Source of the DNA: Calditrichia bacterium
Lineage (GTDB): Bacteria; Calditrichota; Calditrichia; RBG-13-44-9; J075
Assembly: GCA_020635015.1 (NCBI GenBank)
Contig: JACKAP010000040.1
Span: 1-7,844, forward strand
Length of the DNA: 7,844 nt
Reading direction: 5' to 3'
Below the pieces are notes generated by a model. The model was not told the origin of the DNA. It made no database searches and saw only the letters and a list, made by a program, of their open reading frames with translations. Both the position numbers and the translations under genes were made by a program. Positions within the stretch are counted from its first letter, which is position 1. Every line of letters starts with the position of its first letter. Of this stretch, positions 1-6,412 are shown in pieces.

Positions 1-34
1 TCGCCCTTCGCCCTTCGCCCTTCGCCCTTCGCCC
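1..34. repeat. TTCGCCC heptamer tandem array (edge of window)
   Basis: Four full copies of TTCGCCC follow a six-base partial copy that starts at the first base of the window, so the array probably continues to the left. The copies are identical. The 7-bp period matches the other arrays here, although the unit sequence differs from all of them. Positions 35-161 hold no convincing gene or motif. Confidence 0.9.
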
Positions 35-161
35 AAGAGTCAAATTTAACGCAATTTCTCTCCCAAAATGTGAAGTAGATCGAATTTGCAGAAATTGTCT
101 CTTGAGGGGGAATTCTTTTTTTGCGATTGGAATTATTCGGGGAGGCGATTACTTTTTTCAA

Positions 162-251
162 GGATGCTGGATGTTGGATGCTGGATGCTGGATGCTGGAT
201 GCTTCCCGAAGGCTTTCGGGCTGGATGCTGAAACAAAACGTAATCCAGTCA
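162..251 (+). repeat. Composite repeat copy 1, module A: GGATGCT array, hairpin and conserved 20-mer
   Basis: Six GGATGCT units (one variant, GGATGTT) occupy 162-203. A 16-base hairpin at 205-220 (arms CCCGAA and TTCGGG) follows, then one more partial heptamer, then the 20-mer AACAAAACGTAATCCAGTCA at 232-251. The same 20-mer lies in reverse complement at 6924-6943, again next to a GGATGCT-type array. The same 16-base hairpin lies in reverse complement at 4158-4173. These matches show a dispersed element rather than local slippage. The short open frame across this array is repeat-derived and is not called as a gene. Confidence 0.88.
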
Positions 252-314
252 CCAATAATTGCTCCTGTACTTGGGTAGATGGAGCGATAGAATTGAGGCT
301 CTACGCGTTCTTTT

Positions 315-350
315 TTTTATAGCGACACTATGCATAGTGTCGCTATAAAA
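315..350. repeat. Perfect 36-bp palindrome
   Basis: The arm at 315-332 (TTTTATAGCGACACTATG) is followed immediately by its exact reverse complement at 333-350, with no spacer. The palindrome could extrude as a cruciform or fold as a hairpin RNA. A run of Ts precedes it (311-318) and As then GG follow it, so neither strand shows the hairpin-then-U-tract order of an intrinsic terminator. A weaker 8-bp inverted pair surrounds it (TTGGGTAG at 271-278, CTACCCAA at 358-365). No equivalent was seen in the other two repeat loci. Possible roles are a protein-binding site, a recombination site or a remnant of a small palindromic element; none can be chosen from sequence alone. Confidence 0.85.
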
Positions 351-368
351 GGAACAGCTACCCAAACA

Positions 369-432
369 CTTACTCCTTAATCCTTACTCCTTAATCCTTT
401 GTCCTTGGTCTTTACCCATCAACCCATTCACC
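369..432 (+). repeat. Composite repeat copy 1, module B: CTTNNTC array with TTTACCCAT tail
   Basis: Six heptamers of the form CTTNNTC (CTTACTC, CTTAATC, CTTACTC, CTTAATC, CTTTGTC, CTTGGTC) fill 369-410. TTTACCCATCAACCCATTCA begins at 411. The tail resembles the reverse complement of the segments starting near 4032 and 6866, which also join a GGATAAA-type array to ATGGGTAAAGACAAGG. The module ends about ten bases before the citrate synthase start codon, so it lies in that gene's leader or promoter region. Confidence 0.8.
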
Positions 433-442
433 AGGATTTTAC

Positions 443-1726
443 ATGAAAAACTTACACGACACCCTCGCAGAGAAAATCCCCCAATGGCGTTCGGAAATCC
501 GCGAGCTGTTGGAGAAAAATGGCAATACGGTTATATCCACCATCACCCTGGAACAGCTTCTGAAAGGGATGCGCGGGGTAAATGCGGTGCTGTGCGATAC
601 CTCTTATGTCGATCCCGAGGAAGGGCTGTTTATCCGGGGGCTGCCGATGCTTTCCCTGATGGAACGGTCCGCTGAGGAGATCTTTTTCCTGCTCTGTACC
701 GGAGAATTGCCCGGCGCCGCTGCGCTGCAGCAGTTGCAGGAGGAGTTGTCCCGCCGGGCGGAGGTGCCACCCTATGTGTGGCAGATGTTTGACAGCATGC
801 CGGATGACACCCATCCGATGGTGCTGCTCAGCGCGGCCATGCTGGCGATGCAGCGGGAATCGCATTTTACCCGCCGCTATAACCAGGGACTTTCCCGGGA
901 GGATCATTGGGAGGCGACTCTGGAGGATGCCCTTGATATCATCGCCCGTCTGCCGGTGATCGCGGCGCGGATTTACCGCACCCGCCTGCTCGGCAAGGCG
1001 CCCATCGCATCCGCTGCCGGCCTGGGGTTTGCCGACAACTTTGCCCACATGCTCGGCCTGAATGATCCCGACGGCACCTTCCGTGCGTTTCTGAAACAGT
1101 TCATCATTGTGCACAGCGATCACGAAGGTGCCAATGCCAGTGTGTTGACCAGCCGTATTGTCAATTCGTCTCTCTCCGACCTTTACTACAGCATCTCCGG
1201 CTCAATGAACAGCCTGGCCGGTCCCTTGCACGGCCTGGCCAATCAGGAGAGTGTCAAGTTTGTGCTGGCGATCCAGGAGCGGTTTGCCGGGGTGCCGGAC
1301 GCCGCCGCCTTATCTGCTTACGTCTGGGATTATCTATCCGCCGGCAACGTCATCCCCGGCTTTGGTCATGCCGTGCTGCGCAGTGACGATCCCCGCTATC
1401 GGGCGCTATATGATTTTGGCAAGCGGGTCTGCCCGGAGAATCCGGTTTTCCGTATCGTTGAACTATTGGGAGAGGTGGTGCCGCCATTGTTGAAGAAACA
1501 GGGCAAGGCCAAAAACCCCTATCCGAATATCGACGGGATCTCCGGCGCGCTGCTATACCATTTTGGGATCACCGATCTGCAGTTTTATACCGTGATGTTT
1601 TCCACCGCTCAGGTGTTGGGCATCTGCGCCCAGTTGATCAGCACCCGCGCCATCGGCACCTCCATCTTCCGCCCGAAGTCGGTCACCACCCGCTGGCTGC
1701 AGGGATATGTGTCGGATGCGATGTGA
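443..1726 (+). CDS. gltA: Citrate synthase, eukaryotic/Geobacter-like type
   Basis: This enzyme condenses oxaloacetate with acetyl-CoA to give citrate and CoA, the entry step of the TCA cycle, in the cytoplasm. The 427-residue protein is co-linear with the mitochondrial-type family. HSDHEGANAS is at 224-233. GPLHGLANQE (260-269) carries catalytic His263. PGFGHAVLR (305-313) carries His309 and Arg313. PNIDGISG (361-368) carries catalytic Asp364. STRAIG (400-405) and RPKS (410-413) are expected to supply the substrate-binding arginines. These signatures match pig mitochondrial enzyme motifs more closely than the hexameric, NADH-inhibited E. coli GltA type. Length is normal for the mature enzyme, with no targeting peptide. 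An AGGA six bases before the ATG supports the start. The upstream 442 bases are repeats and hold no partner gene. The gene converges on a ClC gene across a large inverted repeat. Function is well supported. Subtype rests on motif comparison by eye. Confidence 0.95.
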   Translation: MKNLHDTLAEKIPQWRSEIRELLEKNGNTVISTITLEQLLKGMRGVNAVLCDTSYVDPEEGLFIRGLPMLSLMERSAEEIFFLLCTGELPGAAALQQLQEELSRRAEVPPYVWQMFDSMPDDTHPMVLLSAAMLAMQRESHFTRRYNQGLSREDHWEATLEDALDIIARLPVIAARIYRTRLLGKAPIASAAGLGFADNFAHMLGLNDPDGTFRAFLKQFIIVHSDHEGANASVLTSRIVNSSLSDLYYSISGSMNSLAGPLHGLANQESVKFVLAIQERFAGVPDAAALSAYVWDYLSAGNVIPGFGHAVLRSDDPRYRALYDFGKRVCPENPVFRIVELLGEVVPPLLKKQGKAKNPYPNIDGISGALLYHFGITDLQFYTVMFSTAQVLGICAQLISTRAIGTSIFRPKSVTTRWLQGYVSDAM

Positions 1727-1833
1727 GGGTGGGAAAAGGATGAAGGATGAAGGATAAAGGATGAAGGATAAAGATAAAAGACGTCATATCACTTTATCCT
1801 TTATCCTTCATCCTTTATCCTTATTTCCCGCCC
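1727..1833. terminator. Large inverted repeat filling the convergent gap; candidate bidirectional terminator
   Basis: The gap between the stop codons of citrate synthase and the first ClC gene is nearly one hairpin. The outer arms GGGTGGGAAA (1727-1736) and TTTCCCGCCC (1824-1833) pair with one G-U wobble. A perfect 24-bp inner stem pairs 1750-1773 with 1799-1822. The inner arms are made of GGATAAA/GGATGAA heptamers and their complements. Left-arm bases 1737-1749 bulge as extra heptamer sequence, and the loop contains GACGTC (1780-1785). Position between convergent genes suggests transcription termination from both sides. No clear U-tract follows either arm, so this is a structural inference and not a canonical intrinsic terminator. 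Confidence 0.5.
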
Positions 1834-3948
1834 TCATCTCCGCCCTTTCCGGTTTTGCAAATAATCAATATCCTTCGCATTTCCCAGCACCAGCAGCTTG
1901 TCGCCGGGCTGGATGGCGTATTCCGGGGTGGGGATGGCGCCGGGGCGGTTGGGGATGCCCTCCTGCTCCTGGGTTGGCTTGCGGATCAGGATCACTTCGA
2001 TGCCGTAGCGGGCGCGGATATTGAGCTGCTTGAGCGACCTGCCGATGAAGCCGTCCGGCGGATCCATCTCCACCAGGCAGTAGCCCTCCGCCAGCTCTAC
2101 GGTGCGCTCCTTGCTGACGGCCGTCACCACGCTGTGCATGCCCCCGGCCAGATCGCGCTTGAAAACTTCCCGGTTGTAGGCATCGATCACATTTTTGCGC
2201 TGGATCGATCCGACCAGGATCTGGGTCTTGGGACCATCGAGCACCGGCAACTCATCCACATTATAACGTCCGAAGTGGTGCATCACCAGATCGAGATTGT
2301 CGTCGAGATATAGCCGGGCGAGGGGAGGGTGGGCGATATCGGCGGCGATCACCAGACTGGCGAGATAGGCCTCATCCTTGAGAAACTGCTTCAGATCTTG
2401 AATGGAGATGCTGCCGATCAGCTTGTCCTGGCGGTCGACCACAAAATATTCCTGGTGGTGGCTGCGGATCATGCAGCGGATCAACTCGGTAAAGGAATAA
2501 TTGCCCGGCACGATTTCCACATCTTTATTGATTACATCTTTCACCCGGATGCCGCGCAGCAGGTTGATGTCCGTCCCTTCAAAGATGTTGATCCCCCGGC
2601 GCACCAACTTCATGGTGTAGACCGACTCCTTCTTGAGGTAGGTCGCCAGCAGTACCGCAATGATGCAGGAGGTCATCAGCGGGGCGATGATGTGGTAATC
2701 GTTGGTCAATTCAAACAAGATCAAGATGGCGCTAATCGGAGCGTGGGTGGTGCCGGCCACCACCGCCCCCATGCCCACCAGGGCATAAGCGCCGGCATTG
2801 GCGGTCATCCCGGGCATAAAGTGGTTTGCCTGTACTCCCACCAATGCGCCGAGCATCGCGCCCACGAACAGAGAGGGGGCAAATACCCCGCCGGAGCCCC
2901 CGGAACCGAGAGTGGCGGAGGTAGCGACGATCTTGGCCAGCACCAGCACCGCCAGCAGCCAGGTGACATCCCGCCCCCAGAGGGCATCGTTCATCGATTC
3001 GTATCCTACCCCAAACACGTGGGGAAAAAAGATCCCGATCAATCCCACCACCAGCCCCCCCAGGGCCGGCTTGAGGTAGGCGGGGAAGGGAAGCGCATCA
3101 AAGATATCCTGGCTCTTGTAGATCGAGACGATAAACAGCACTGCGGTCAACCCGGCCAGAATGCCCAGGATGGTGTAGGGGATGAACTCATATGAGCTGA
3201 CCAGTTCATAGGACGGAATGGCAAAGGCGGGAAAATCGCCGATGTAGTGGCGCGAGACCACCGTGGCGGCTACCGAGGCGATCACGATCGGGCTAAACTG
3301 GGTGACGGCAAAATCGCCGATGATCACTTCCACTGCAAAGAGCGCTCCGGCGATTGGGGCATTGAAGGTGGCGGCGATCCCGGCGGCGGCCCCGCAGGCC
3401 ACAAAGGTGCGCAGACGGCGGGCGGAAACCGCCAGCGACTGTCCGATCACCGAACCGATCGCCGAGCCGATCTGCACGATGGGACCTTCCCGGCCGGCCG
3501 AGCCGCCGGAACCGATGGTGAGGGCGGCGGCGGCGATTTTACTGAGGATCACCCGCGGACGAATGCTGCCCCCGCGCAGCGCCACCGATTCCATCACCTC
3601 CGGAATGCCGCTCCCGCGCACTTCCCGGGAGATGAAATGCACGATCGGTCCAACCAGCAGCCCCCCCAGCACCGGCAGCAACAGGCGTTCCCACCAGGGC
3701 ATCGCAAACACCCAGGAAAGGCTGTACTCCCAGGTGCGGAAAAATATTTCCTGTGATGCTTTGATCAAGTAGCGAAAGCCGATTGCCCCAAACGCCCCCA
3801 GGATGCCGATCAATATTGCGGCCAGCACCATGAAGATATGCTCCGCCCGGCGCAGGCCTCCGAACATATCAATTGCATTGCCGATCAGGTCTCGGCGAAT
3901 ACGAATTAATTTTATCCAGGGTTTGCGTATTTTTTTTCTTAAATTCAT
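1834..3948 (-). CDS. ClC-family anion channel/transporter with CBS pair and RCK_C (TrkA-C) domain, paralogue 1
   Basis: A 704-residue inner-membrane protein of the ClC family, which moves chloride or related anions. The membrane domain spans about residues 35-440. It holds GSGIPE (112-117; Ser113 is the usual anion-coordinating serine), GREGP (152-156; Glu154 is the gating glutamate), GSGGSGGVFAP (348-358) and Tyr418, matching the pore tyrosine of E. coli ClcA. In the helix after FNAPIAGALFAVEV, Glu207 is followed by Val208, where ClcA has its internal proton glutamate. Valine is typical of ClC channels, so passive conduction is possible but unproven. A CBS pair lies at about 465-595, usually an adenine-nucleotide sensor. 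An RCK_C-like domain at about 615-700 is a ligand-binding fold known from K+ channel regulators. The start has only a weak purine-rich AAGAAG before the ATG, but the basic N-terminus is matched in the paralogue at 4220. The gene is divergent from that paralogue. Confidence 0.93.
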   Translation of the reverse strand: MNLRKKIRKPWIKLIRIRRDLIGNAIDMFGGLRRAEHIFMVLAAILIGILGAFGAIGFRYLIKASQEIFFRTWEYSLSWVFAMPWWERLLLPVLGGLLVGPIVHFISREVRGSGIPEVMESVALRGGSIRPRVILSKIAAAALTIGSGGSAGREGPIVQIGSAIGSVIGQSLAVSARRLRTFVACGAAAGIAATFNAPIAGALFAVEVIIGDFAVTQFSPIVIASVAATVVSRHYIGDFPAFAIPSYELVSSYEFIPYTILGILAGLTAVLFIVSIYKSQDIFDALPFPAYLKPALGGLVVGLIGIFFPHVFGVGYESMNDALWGRDVTWLLAVLVLAKIVATSATLGSGGSGGVFAPSLFVGAMLGALVGVQANHFMPGMTANAGAYALVGMGAVVAGTTHAPISAILILFELTNDYHIIAPLMTSCIIAVLLATYLKKESVYTMKLVRRGINIFEGTDINLLRGIRVKDVINKDVEIVPGNYSFTELIRCMIRSHHQEYFVVDRQDKLIGSISIQDLKQFLKDEAYLASLVIAADIAHPPLARLYLDDNLDLVMHHFGRYNVDELPVLDGPKTQILVGSIQRKNVIDAYNREVFKRDLAGGMHSVVTAVSKERTVELAEGYCLVEMDPPDGFIGRSLKQLNIRARYGIEVILIRKPTQEQEGIPNRPGAIPTPEYAIQPGDKLLVLGNAKDIDYLQNRKGRR

Positions 3949-4020
3949 CTTCTTGACCGTTTGGGATAGCCGTAAATTTACATCATATGGGGAATTGTAG
4001 GATATGGTTTTTTATATTTG
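3949..4020. other. Leader side of divergent ClC spacer with 10-bp palindrome
   Basis: This AT-rich stretch immediately upstream of the first ClC gene is the only part of the divergent spacer free of heptamer repeats. It contains a perfect palindrome GTAAATTTAC at 3972-3981, which could be an operator for that gene. I see no convincing -35/-10 pair on either strand. The assignment as a regulatory region rests on position only. Confidence 0.35.
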
Positions 4021-4073
4021 TTGATGGGGTGATGGGTAAAGACAAGGATAAAGGTTAAAGGATAAAGTATGAA
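4021..4073 (-). repeat. Composite repeat copy 2, module B: GGATAAA-type array
   Basis: On the + strand, ATGGGTAAAGACAAGG leads into heptamers ATAAAGG, TTAAAGG and ATAAAGT. In reverse complement this is a TTTATCC-type array ending in TTTACCCAT, as in module B at 369-432. Positions 4032-4054 match 6866-6888 exactly over 23 bases, the longest same-strand repeat I found in the window. Confidence 0.85.
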
Positions 4074-4124
4074 GATGCTGGATACTGGATACTGGATACT
4101 GGATAATTGAACAAAAGCTTGTTC
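4074..4124. repeat. Composite repeat copy 2: GATACTG array and GAACAA hairpin
   Basis: One GATGCTG unit, three GATACTG units and a partial unit fill 4074-4105. A 16-base hairpin follows at 4109-4124, with arms GAACAA and TTGTTC and a four-base loop AAGC. This array runs opposite to the CCAGCAT-type array at 4175-4202, so the two form an inverted pair around about 70 bases of spacer. GATACTG is a point variant of the GATGCTG unit seen elsewhere. Confidence 0.85.
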
Positions 4125-4157
4125 TGGTGGGAAAATCGCGTTCCTTTCTGCATCCAT

Positions 4158-4202
4158 CCCGAAAGCCTTCGGGAAGCATCCAGCATCCAGCATCCAGCAT
4201 CC
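4158..4202 (-). repeat. Composite repeat copy 2, module A: hairpin plus CCAGCAT array next to ClC start
   Basis: A 16-base hairpin at 4158-4173 (arms CCCGAA and TTCGGG) is the reverse complement of the one at 205-220. It is followed by four AGCATCC units (4175-4202), the reverse complement of the GGATGCT array. The array ends 17 bases before the ATG of the second ClC gene, so it must lie in that gene's leader or promoter. The order hairpin-array, read in reverse complement, reproduces array-hairpin of copy 1. Confidence 0.88.
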
Positions 4203-4219
4203 AATGACGGTTTAAAACT

Positions 4220-6325
4220 ATGAACATAATATCGAAGATAAACATGCACTTACAACAATGGTACCGCAAACTTAAGCTAACCTTTCTACGCTATTTCGTG
4301 CAATTCCGCGCCACCGAGCATGTTTTTATGATCTCCCTGGCGGTATTGATCGGTCTGGTGGGAGGGTTTGGCGCGGTCAGCATCCAGTGGATGATCCGCG
4401 GGGTGCAGGAATTCCTCTGGGGGGTGAAGGAATTTCCTCCGGAGCACATGCGCACCATCCCGGTTTACATGAAGATATTGATTCCCACGATTGGGGCGAT
4501 TTTGGTGGGAGCAATGGTATATTACTTTTCCCGGGAGAGTAAAGGGCACGGGGTACCGGAAGTGATGAGCGCGATCGCGCTGCGCAACGGGGTCATCCGC
4601 CCCCGTGTGGCGGTGGTGAAGCTGCTCTCCTCATCACTTTATATCGGTTCCGGCGGATCGGTCGGACGGGAAGGGCCGGTGATTCAGATCGGCGCTTCGG
4701 TCGGCTCCGCCCTGGGGCAATTTCTACGGGTTAACCCTCAGCGCCTGAAAATATTTGTCGCCTGCGGGGCCGCTGCCGGGATCGCCGCCGCCTTTAATGC
4801 CCCGATCGCCGGGGCGCTCTTTGCGGTGGAGGTTATTTTGGGCGATTTTGCCGTGGCGCAATTCAGCCCGATCGTGATCTCCTCGGTGGTGGCCACGGTG
4901 GTCTCGCGCAGCCTGGTGGGGGATTTCCCCGCTTTTCAGGTGCCTTCCTACAGCCTGGTCTCGCCGATCGAGCTACTTTTTTACGGGGTGCTGGGATTGC
5001 TGGCCGGGCTGGCCGCCCTGGCTTATACCAAGACCCTTTATGCCTTCGAAGATTTTTTCGACGAACTGAAGATGCATGATATCCTGAAAACCGGCATCGG
5101 GGGGATGCTGATCGGATTCCTGGGCATCTGGGTGCCGCAGATCTTCGGGGTGGGCTACCATGCGATGGACAGCGCCTTGCACGGGAGCATGGAAAGCCCC
5201 TTTGGCCCCGGCACCCTGTGGATGTTTATGCTGATACTGGTATTCATCAAAATTTTGGCCACCTCCATCAGCCTTGGCTCCGGGGGCTCCGGCGGGGTGT
5301 TCGCTCCCTCTCTGTTCGTGGGAACGATGTGTGGAGGGTTCTTCGGAGAAGTGGTGCATTTGTTTTTCCCAGCCGTATCCGCCAATCCCGGGGCCTACGC
5401 CCTGGTGGGCATGGGGGCGGTGGTGGCCGGCACCACCCATGCGCCGATTACCGCCATCCTGATCATTTTTGAAATGACCAAGGATTATAAAATTATTCTG
5501 CCGCTGATGATCACCTGCGTGATCGCCACCTTGCTGACCATGAAGCTGCAGAAGGAATCGATCTACACCCTCAAATTGGTGCGGCGGGGGATCGATCTCT
5601 ACCGCGGCCGCGAGATCAACGTGCTGCGCTCATTGCCGGTGCGGGAGGTGATGCAAAATGATCCGGTGGTGATCGATGCCGGCACCCCATTCGCCGAGTT
5701 GGTGAAGCTGTTCCTGCAGAGCCGCCATTCGGAGTTCTTCGTGCTCGACAACCATCAGCGTTTTGCCGGGCGCATCTCCCTGGGAGACGTGCGGCGGCTG
5801 ATGCAGGAAGAGCAATATCTTGCCGATATCGTGGTAGCGCACGATCTGGTCAATCCGAATGTGGCGACGATTCACCCGGAGGACAGCCTCGACCAGGTGA
5901 TGCGTATTTTCGGGCGCTATGCGGTGGAGGAATTGCCGGTGGTAGATTCGCTGAATCCCGACCGGGTGATCGGGGTGGTTTTCTATAAAGATGTGATCGA
6001 AGCCTATAATCACGAGCTGATGAAGCGCGACCTGCTGAGCGAGACCGGCGCCTCCCTGAAAATGCTGGAAAAATCGCAGAAGATCTCCTTCCTCGACGGT
6101 TATGCCATGATGGAGATCCCCATCCCGATGGGCTTTGCCGGTAAGTCGCTGCATGAGCTGAACCTGCGCCACCGTTTCGGGGTGAATATCCTGATGATCA
6201 AGCGACGCCAGGCGGAAGGGGGATATAAACAGATCGTGCCCCTGCCCCACGAAGTGTTGAAGTTGGATGACCGGCTGATTGCGATGGGGAAGGAGAAAGA
6301 TCTGCAGAAGCTGCAGCATGCGTGA
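4220..6325 (+). CDS. ClC-family anion channel/transporter with CBS pair and RCK_C (TrkA-C) domain, paralogue 2
   Basis: A 701-residue membrane protein, co-linear with the divergent ClC at 1834-3948 and nearly identical to it in the pore helices. It has GREGP (149-153; gating Glu151), GSGGSGGVFAP (353-363) and pore Tyr423. As in its paralogue, valine (Val205, after Glu204 in GALFAVEV) replaces the internal proton glutamate of ClC antiporters. Unlike its paralogue, the first selectivity motif reads GHGVPE (109-114), with His110 where the anion-binding serine normally sits. The CBS pair is at about 470-600 and the RCK_C-like domain at about 615-700, so nucleotide or small-ligand gating from the cytoplasm is likely. 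Two-fold ClC dimers, possibly mixed with the paralogue, are plausible. The start is constrained: an in-frame TGA at 4205-4207 excludes a longer N-terminus. No Shine-Dalgarno sequence precedes the ATG. Met9 is the alternative start. Confidence 0.93.
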   Translation: MNIISKINMHLQQWYRKLKLTFLRYFVQFRATEHVFMISLAVLIGLVGGFGAVSIQWMIRGVQEFLWGVKEFPPEHMRTIPVYMKILIPTIGAILVGAMVYYFSRESKGHGVPEVMSAIALRNGVIRPRVAVVKLLSSSLYIGSGGSVGREGPVIQIGASVGSALGQFLRVNPQRLKIFVACGAAAGIAAAFNAPIAGALFAVEVILGDFAVAQFSPIVISSVVATVVSRSLVGDFPAFQVPSYSLVSPIELLFYGVLGLLAGLAALAYTKTLYAFEDFFDELKMHDILKTGIGGMLIGFLGIWVPQIFGVGYHAMDSALHGSMESPFGPGTLWMFMLILVFIKILATSISLGSGGSGGVFAPSLFVGTMCGGFFGEVVHLFFPAVSANPGAYALVGMGAVVAGTTHAPITAILIIFEMTKDYKIILPLMITCVIATLLTMKLQKESIYTLKLVRRGIDLYRGREINVLRSLPVREVMQNDPVVIDAGTPFAELVKLFLQSRHSEFFVLDNHQRFAGRISLGDVRRLMQEEQYLADIVVAHDLVNPNVATIHPEDSLDQVMRIFGRYAVEELPVVDSLNPDRVIGVVFYKDVIEAYNHELMKRDLLSETGASLKMLEKSQKISFLDGYAMMEIPIPMGFAGKSLHELNLRHRFGVNILMIKRRQAEGGYKQIVPLPHEVLKLDDRLIAMGKEKDLQKLQHA

Positions 6326-6334
6326 GGGGGTAGC

Positions 6335-6370
6335 TGTCAGTTGTCAGTTGTCAGTTTTTCAGTTGTCAGT
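6335..6370 (+). repeat. TGTCAGT heptamer repeats in convergent gap
   Basis: Three perfect tandem TGTCAGT units (6335-6355) are followed by an eight-base interruption and a fourth unit (6364-6370). They start nine bases after the stop codon of the second ClC gene, in the 87-bp gap before the convergent GroES-like gene. No hairpin or U-tract terminator is evident in the gap. The unit differs from the other heptamers of the window but keeps the 7-bp period. Confidence 0.85.
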
Positions 6371-6412
6371 GATCCTTCCTCGTTGTCATCCCCGTTCTCT
6401 TTCCTGGTACCA

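Noticed and set aside
162..203. Heptamer arrays as a CRISPR array
   Set aside because: Units are 7 bp, contiguous and without spacers, and no cas gene is present.
86..322. Open frame of 78 codons on + strand
   Set aside because: Its middle translates the GGATGCT array (MLDAGCW-type peptide) and a hairpin, and there is no ribosome site. It is repeat-derived.
315..350. Palindrome as an intrinsic terminator
   Set aside because: The T-run lies 5' of the hairpin on the + strand, and As follow it on both strands, so the hairpin-then-U order is missing.
452..1123. Minus-strand 223-codon open frame opposite citrate synthase
   Set aside because: It is an antisense shadow of a strongly conserved enzyme. 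Its composition (many H, Q, R, G) is typical of such shadows.
2329..3195. Plus-strand 288-codon open frame opposite the first ClC gene
   Set aside because: It is an antisense shadow rich in H, Q, D and G, with no recognisable domain, opposite conserved pore helices.
3949..4020. Sigma-70-like promoter for the first ClC gene (TACAAT or TATGAT on the minus strand)
   Set aside because: Neither hexamer has a credible -35 at suitable spacing, so I could not support a promoter call.
3978..4269. Overlapping minus-strand open frames of 64-85 codons in the ClC spacer
   Set aside because: All contain the same repeat-encoded MLDAGCW peptide in different frames, and one overlaps the ClC start. They reflect a heptamer being open in every frame, not genes.
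4568..4581. AGCGCGATCGCGCT palindrome containing a HIP1-like GCGATCGC
   Set aside because: It lies in conserved ClC coding sequence and is the only such site noted. A single occurrence in GC-rich codons is plausible by chance.
5630..6319. Minus-strand 229-codon open frame opposite the second ClC tail
   Set aside because: It is antisense to the CBS and RCK_C regions that align with the paralogue, and shows no domain of its own.
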